Shown: positions 14,473-19,540 of the stretch, piece by piece
How the letters are laid out: each line of letters opens with the position of its first letter
Numbering within the stretch: the stretch's first letter is position 1
Assembly: GCA_044228625.1 (NCBI GenBank)
Contig: JBGAUM010000071.1
Span: forward strand, 1-19,540
Direction: 5' to 3'
DNA: 19,540 nucleotides
From: UKL13-2 sp044228625
GTDB taxonomy: Bacteria; Pseudomonadota; Gammaproteobacteria; Burkholderiales; Usitatibacteraceae
The notes under the pieces: model-generated
Told to the model about the DNA's origin: nothing
The model's database searches: none
The model's input: the letters and a program-made list of their open reading frames with translations, nothing else
Translations under genes and position numbers: made by a program

Positions 14473-17227
14473 TCAGTTCAGATCCAAATATTGCGCCTCG
14501 AACTCCGCGGCTGGCAAGGGGCGCGCAAAAAAGAAGCCCTGGTACTCGTCGCATTCGAGGTCCCTCAAGACCCGATACTGCGCTTCGTTCTCCACGCCCT
14601 CCGCCACCACGTTGAGCTTGAGGCTGTGGGTCATGGCGATGATGGCGCGGATGATCGTTTCGTCATTCGGATTGATGCCGATTTCGTGCACAAACTGCGA
14701 GTCGACCTTGATGGTGTCCACCGGCAACTGGCGCAGGTAAGACAGCGACGAGTACCCCGTGCCGAAGTCGTCGATGGCCACGCCCAGGCCCATGGCCCCC
14801 ATTTGTTCCAGCAGGGCACGCGTCTCTGCCACGTTCTTGATCAGCATTCCTTCGGTCAATTCGAGTTCGACCGCTGTCGGGTCAAGCGCACTGGACTGCA
14901 AGGCGCCTTCGATGGCGCGCGTCAGGCGCTGGCCATCAAACAGTTGTGCAGGTGAAAGATTGACCGCGAGCCCCAAGTCGCGGCCGCTGCGCGCGCGCCA
15001 GTCCGCCACTTGCCGGAATGCGCGCTCGAAGACCCACTCCCCCATGGCGGTGATCTGCCCCGAATCTTCGGCCACGTGAATGAATTTGCCGGGCAGCAGC
15101 AGTCCCCGCTTGGGATGATTCCATCGCAACAGCGCTTCCACGCCGGTGATTTGCCCGGTGAGGAAAGACACCCGCGGCTGGTAGTGCAGTTCTAGCTCGT
15201 TGTTGCGCACCGCGAGCCTCAGGAAGCGTTCGACCGACAGGCGTTCCTGCGCCCGCGCGTTCATTTCCTTCGAGAAAAACTGGTAGTTGTTGCGGCCCTT
15301 GGCCTTCGCATCGTACATGGCCACGTCGGCGTGCTTCATCAAGGTCTGCGTATCCTGCCCATCGTGCGGGAAGACGCTGATGCCGATGGAGCAGGACGTA
15401 TTGAGTGGCTGGTCGTTGATGAGAATCGGCGCGGCCAGCGAGGTGATCATTTTTTCCGCCACCTGCTGCGCGCCCTCGGCCCCGGAGTCCTCGTCCGCCG
15501 GCAGGTTTTCCAGAATCACGGCGAATTCGTCGCCGCCCAATCGCGCCACGGTGTCTGTGGTGCGCACGCAAGCATTGAGGCGCGCGGCGACCTTGCGCAA
15601 CAGCTCGTCGCCGACATCGTGTCCCAGGGTGTCATTGATGCTTTTGAAACGGTCGAGGTCGATGAACATGAATGCCAGCCGTGCCTTCTTGGGTGCGGCA
15701 TTGGCCACTCCGTGCTCCAAGCGGTCATTGAGCAAGGTCCGGTTGGGCAATTTCGTCAGCGGATCGCGCGAGGCAAGGAACTCCACACGCGCCTCGGAAT
15801 TCTTTTTCATGGTGATGTTTGCGGACGTGCCTGTCATGCGAATCGCCTGACCCGTCGCCGGCTCGATCTCGACCACCTTGCCCTTACTCTGGATCCAAAC
15901 CCATTCTTCGTCCACCCCGTGCACGCGGTACTCACAAACGAAGTCGGCGGTTTCGCCTTTGATCGTCGCCGTCAGCGCGTCCATCAGCCGCTCGCGATCT
16001 TCCGGGTGATTCCAGTCGATGACCTCCAACCCGCTGAACACGATGCCTGCCTTGTCGGTGACGTTGGCGTGCAACAACGTGGCCCAATCCTGGCTGAAAG
16101 TCACCTCATTGGCTTCCAGATCCCAATCCCAGATGGCCAGGTTGGAGCCGGTCAAGGCAAAGATCAATCGCTCCTTGGCGCGCCGGATTTCCTTGTCGGC
16201 CTGGATTCGCTCGCTGACATCCCGCCCCCAATCCGATGCAGTACCGCATGCCGCCGATATCCAGGGCGCGCCCTTGAAACAAGTAGGGCACGCGGGTGCC
16301 GTCGCGTCGCACCATGGCCGCATCAATCGACGATTCGCGGCCTTCGATGAGCACATGCCGGATCGCCTCGGCAGCGCGTTCGCGGTCTTCGGGCGCCACA
16401 AAATCGATCGCATGCATGGTGCGGACTTCTTCCTCGCGATACCCGGTGGTCAACGCAAAACTGGTATTCCAGCGAACAAGCCGTCCATGGATGTCAAACA
16501 TGAAGAACGCCCCTGGCAGGCTCTGGATGGCCGCAGTCGCGAATTCCTTTTCCTTCGAGAGTTTCTCTTCAATTTCGCGGCGAGTCGCAATCTCATTTTC
16601 AAGCATGGTCTCCAGCCGCGCCACTTCGCGTGAGAGGCGGCCCACTTGCGCGTCGGCGGCTTCCGTGAAATCTGCGTATTCGGATTGCGCGGGCAATCGC
16701 TCCTTCCGTGCGATGAGCCTGGCTTCCAGCCGGCTGGCCACTTCGTCAGCAATACCGGACAACACCGCCATGTCTCGACCGGTGAAATCGCGGGCAACCG
16801 TATCGAACACGGCCAGCGCACCCACAATTTCCCGATCGCCCGCGACAATGGCTGCACCCGCGTAGCAAGCCAAATACGGCATGCCATGCACCAGACGATG
16901 GTCGCGAAAATGTTTTTCGGCGAACAGATCCGGCAGATTGAAAGTTCGCACGGGCCCGACTCCGGTACCCAGTGCCGGAAGAAAGAAGCTCTCGTCGCGC
17001 GAAAGCGCACGTGCCGGGAATCCGATGGCAGACTTGAACCATTCCCGCCATGGGAGTGCCTCATCAACGGGGCGATCGAAAAACGAAATGGTCGCCATTG
17101 TGGTCTTGAGCTCGCGCCCGGCGCGGCGGGCGAGTTCGTCGAACGCCTCTTCGGGCTGCGTATCAAGAATTTCCCACCGGTCCAGCGATTCGCGTGAGAC
17201 CGGCAGCACCAAGTCACGGGCTGCCAT
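14473..17227 (-). CDS. Cyclic-di-GMP enzyme with GAF-PAS-PAS-GGDEF-EAL domains, interrupted by one frameshift
   Basis: Two overlapping reading frames join into one protein of about 917 residues if one C is removed from the CCCCC run at 16225-16229. The join restores YCIGLG-RDVSERIQADKEIRRAKERL, a normal PAS-to-PAS linker. Domain order: GAF (about 1-170, WEILDTQPEEAFDELAR, ACYAGAAIVAGDREIVGALAVFD), coiled coil (about 180-235), PAS (236-334), PAS (350-470), GGDEF (480-640) and EAL (655-905). The cyclase site is intact (RLGGDEFAVI), with an RTTD inhibitory I-site five residues before it. The phosphodiesterase residues are also intact (GVEALLRW, NLSPAQL, ELTEGMLI, DDFGTGYSS, VAEGVENEAQ, YQGFFFARPLP). 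It could thus make and degrade cyclic-di-GMP under control of the sensor domains. It starts 5 bases after xthA. Sequencing error explains the shift most simply. Confidence 0.88.
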
Positions 17228-17232
17228 GGCGT

Positions 17233-18017
17233 TCAATCAAGTGTCGCGACAGCAGGTGCGTGATCGGACGGCCGTTCCCAAGTGCGCGGCTCGATGTCGA
17301 TCGCCGAGGATCGGCATCGCGCAGCGAGCGGAGGAGTCAAAAGAATGTGGTCGATGCGCAAACCCATCTTCCGGCGGAACGCATTCATGCGGTAATCCCA
17401 CCACGAAAACGTACCTGGTGGTTGATCAAACAGGCGAAAGCTGTCCTTAAGGCCCAGATTGATCATGCCCGCAAATGCGGCGCGCTCGGCATCGCTGCAC
17501 AACACTTGTCCGGCCCAAGCCGCCGGGTCGTGAACATCGCGATCATCCGGCGCAATATTGCGGCGCGCTCGGCATCGGTACACAGCAAGGCGTGAACAGG
17601 CTGGGGTAATTCGCGATGGCTTCCCGAAGGTAGGACGTCAGTGCCGCGAGCCATTCAAGCTTGTAGCGATACTTGTCCGAATCCACAGCCTGGCCGTTGG
17701 GAATGTAAACGCACACGATGCGCACGCCTTCCACGGTCGCCGCAATCACCCGCTTTTGTTCATCGGCGTAACCCGGCATGCCCTTCACCACGCCTTCGGG
17801 CCGGATTTTGGACAGGATCGCTACACCGTTGTAGGTTTTCTGACCATCAAATACAGCGTTGTATCCAGCGTCCTGGATCGCATCGAGCGGAAATTTGGCG
17901 TCTTCGAGCTTGAGCTCCTGCAGGCACACCACATCGGGCGACGTGGCCTTCAACCAATCGAGCAGGTGCGGGAGGCGGACGTTGAGTGAGTTGACGTTCC
18001 ACGCCGCAAATTTTCAT
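17233..18017 (-). pseudogene. xthA: Exodeoxyribonuclease III, broken by two frameshifts
   Basis: Joining three frames gives a protein of about 254 residues, the ExoIII length. The start ATG (18015-18017) is followed by an extra base in the AAA run at 18008-18010; correcting it yields AAWNVNSLNVRLPHLLDWLK. The middle part has CLQELKLEDAKFP (metal-binding Glu), GQKTYNGVAIL and VYIPNGQAVDSDKYRYKLEW. The last part has NIAPDDRDVHDP, FSWWDYRMNAFRR, LRIDHILLT and RPSDHAPAVA (catalytic Asp-His). Between NYPSL and NIAP, where the family has VVLGDFN, there are 37 bases instead of about 18, including a copy of a downstream sequence, so the catalytic Asp and reading frame are lost. ExoIII repairs abasic sites. 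Its ATG overlaps the upstream gene's TGA, and the GGDEF-EAL gene follows 5 bases later. Real inactivation and assembly error cannot be separated here. Confidence 0.85.
17476..17577. repeat. 19-base direct repeat within xthA
   Basis: The sequence TGCGGCGCGCTCGGCATCG occurs at 17476-17494 and again at 17559-17577, 83 bases apart. In the gene's sense strand the first copy codes for the expected SDAERAA segment. The second copy sits where the GDFN catalytic motif should be and is in a different frame. Flanking bases are partly similar too (TGTTCACG follows the same order near both), as if an imperfect local duplication or template switch had occurred. Confidence 0.75.
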
Positions 18018-18592
18018 GTCGGAAATCCGATTACTTTTTCTTTGGGGCTTGCGGAGTGACCGGTGTCACCGTCTTCGGATTTCGGGGCTTTGGGCAACGG
18101 CGGAGAATCCGTCGGCTTGGCCAGCGGCGTGAAATTGAGCGGATAACCGGCCTGCGTCAACGCGCCGGACCATGTGGATTCGGAGAAGCCGCGCATCCTC
18201 TTCGCCGACGGTCATGACGGGCGCCTCGGGGCGCCAATCCAGTTTCAAAGCACTTGCTGCCGCAGGGGTCCCGCTTCCGGATTGCGTTCCGCAAACGGAA
18301 TGCCACGCGAGGTCAGCAGCGTTCGCGCGCCGTCACATGGTTCACCACACTTGGTCGCATACAGCGTGACCGGATTCTTGCGCGCGGCCTCGCGCAACTC
18401 GTACGGCAAGTTGTCGGATGGACCGCTGACATTGTCGCCAAATTTTTCGATTTGACGTCCTTGATGTCGTGGGGCGGGCTATCAGAATAGATTGTGCGTC
18501 CTTCCTTGTCGACCCATTTGTACAGTTCGGCATGGGCCGTGGGCATACCTGGCGATGACCAAACTCACGGCGAATTTGACGGTGTTGTTCAT
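18014..18592 (-). pseudogene. Periplasmic DUF4124-glutaredoxin-like protein, with several frameshifts
   Basis: Translation starts at ATG 18592, supported by GGAGA (18598-18602) six bases upstream. Pieces in successive frames give a signal peptide (MNNTVKFAVSLVIA, then PTAHA), a DUF4124 segment (ELYKWVDKEGRTIYSDSPP) and a glutaredoxin-like domain (NPVTLYATKCGEPCDGARTLL, RGIPFAERNPEA, APVMTVGEE, RGFSESTWSGALTQAGYP). A Pro/Lys-rich end follows, in about 191 residues. The cysteine pair CGEPC suggests thiol-disulfide chemistry in the periplasm. Corrections are needed at about 18550, 18443-18447, 18265-18272 (two) and 18197. Because the pieces between indels stay conserved and free of nonsense changes, errors are likelier than decay. 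The TGA overlaps the xthA start (ATGA), indicating coupling. Confidence 0.75.
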
Positions 18593-18685
18593 TACAGTCT
18601 CCATTCGTGCACGCCCGAGTCAGGCGGCCGGATAAAACACATTATGGCGCAATGGCTCGCCGGTGTTGGCGCAGGCCGCGAATGC

Positions 18686-19540
18686 CTATCCCGCGTAAAC
18701 AATCCGCCCGCCGGCCAACGTGGTCACGACGCGCGTTTGCATTTCCCTTCTCAACCACGGCGAGTTCTTGCCCTGGCTTCGAAGGGTCTCACGCGTGACG
18801 GCCCAGTAAGCCGCGGGATCGTAAATGCAAAGGTCGGCCGGCGAACCGGGAGCCAGCGTGCCGCAGGATAACCCGATCAAACGGGCTGGGGCCGCAGTGA
18901 TGCGTGCCAATGCATCTGCCGCGCTCCATCGCACCTGTTCCGCCCACTTGAGCGTCAGGGGAAGCAGCAATTCCAAACCCGTGGCGCCCGGCGTGGCCTC
19001 GCCAAAGGGCACGTTCTTTTTCGTCGTCATCCACCGGTGTGTGGTCCACGTGATGGCATCGAGCGTGCCGTCGATGACTGCCCGCGAAAGCGCGTCGCGA
19101 TCCGACGGCGCACGCAGCGGCGGCGCAAATCGGTATTGCGGATCAAAGTACCCGATGTCCCGGTCGGTCAACAGCAAATGGTGGATTCCGACATCCGCCG
19201 TCAATGGCAAGCCTTCAGCCTTGGCGCGGCGCACGAGTTCCACGCCCGCGGCAGACGACAACCGCATGAGATGCACGCGTGCACCGGTATCCCGCATCAG
19301 CGTCACGATCGTTGAAATGGCCACGGTTTCGGCGCTGACCGGGACACCGGAGAGTCCAATCGGGAAGCCACTTCGCCATCATGCGCAATGCCGCCTTTTC
19401 CAAGGAAAGCATCCTGCGCGGAAAGCCACACCGGATAGCCAAACGTGGCCGCATACTGCATCGCCCGAAACAGGACGGTCGTGTCGGTAATCGGCTCGTG
19501 CGCATTGGAAATCGATGCAACCTGCCTCGGTCAGCTCCAC
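18686..19540 (-). CDS. pyrC: Dihydroorotase (class I, PyrC type), 5' end beyond window, frameshifted
   Basis: The gene runs in from the right edge and stops at TAG 18686; about 284 C-terminal residues are readable. Pieces in order: ELTEAG at the edge, SNAHEPITDTTVLFRAMQYAAT, GYPVWLSAQDAFLGKGGIAH, then a long frame with MRDTGARVHLMRLSSAAGVELV, GIHHLLLTDRDIGYFD, FAPPLRAPSDRDAL, GATGLELLLPLTLKWAE, APARLIGL and VVTTLAGGRIVY. These are hallmarks of the dihydroorotases paired with PyrB in proteobacteria, acting in pyrimidine synthesis. The metal-ligand segment DHTPVDDDEK lies in another frame between compensating shifts at 19047-19051 (-1) and the T run at 19017-19021 (+1). Further shifts lie near 19353 and 19518. 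Some proteobacterial PyrC-like proteins are inactive PyrB partners; the N-terminal ligands needed to decide are outside the window. Confidence 0.85.

Noticed and set aside
16225..16229. Phase variation of the GGDEF-EAL gene by the C5 tract
   Set aside because: Five bases is short for a slippage switch, and similar indels cluster in the neighbouring genes, so sequencing error is more likely.
18593..18685. Terminator after the dihydroorotase
   Set aside because: The repeated TGCGCCA elements there are direct, not inverted, and no hairpin with a U tract was found.

Overview
The window is a GC-rich (low-to-mid 60s %, estimated by eye), gene-dense stretch of a Gram-negative chromosome. A proteobacterium, most likely a betaproteobacterium, is suggested by UbiA, a class-I PyrC-type dihydroorotase, an ExoIII gene joined to a DUF4124-glutaredoxin gene, a CadC-like regulator and a TonB-like domain protein. 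No tRNA, rRNA, CRISPR array, insertion sequence or phage gene was recognised.

Left part (1-4030, + strand): a tight catabolic operon. It holds the 3' end of a glutamine-synthetase-family ligase, an iron-type alcohol dehydrogenase, a class-I amidotransferase-like gamma-glutamyl hydrolase (PuuD type) and an aldehyde dehydrogenase. Together these look like a gamma-glutamylation route for an amine. The PuuB oxidase slot of the putrescine pathway is filled by an alcohol dehydrogenase, which points to an amino alcohol such as ethanolamine. A convergent D-2-hydroxyacid dehydrogenase (4124-5128, -) follows, then a short remnant of an HxlR-type regulator with its DNA-binding middle missing (5277-5477).

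Middle part (5503-13824): a membrane-anchored CadC-like regulator with TPRs (-) is divergent from a small secreted TonB-C-terminal-domain protein (+). The shared intergenic region carries phased TTCAC half-sites. Next come a secreted serine beta-lactamase-family hydrolase (-), then ubiA overlapping a sterol-desaturase-family membrane di-iron protein (+), then a GMC flavoprotein oxidoreductase (+).

Right part (13847-19540, all - strand): in transcription order from the right edge, a dihydroorotase (5' end outside the window), a DUF4124-glutaredoxin protein, exodeoxyribonuclease III, a GAF-PAS-PAS-GGDEF-EAL cyclic-di-GMP enzyme and a DUF1801 protein with a lysine/alanine/proline-rich tail. The four genes right of 14.47 kb all need frameshift corrections to be read through. 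No such need was seen left of 16.2 kb. Most indels are single bases, many of them in homopolymers, and the reading frames between them stay well conserved. The simplest reading is declining sequence quality towards the right edge. One event inside xthA is different: a 19-base repeat has replaced the catalytic Gly-Asp-Phe-Asn motif.
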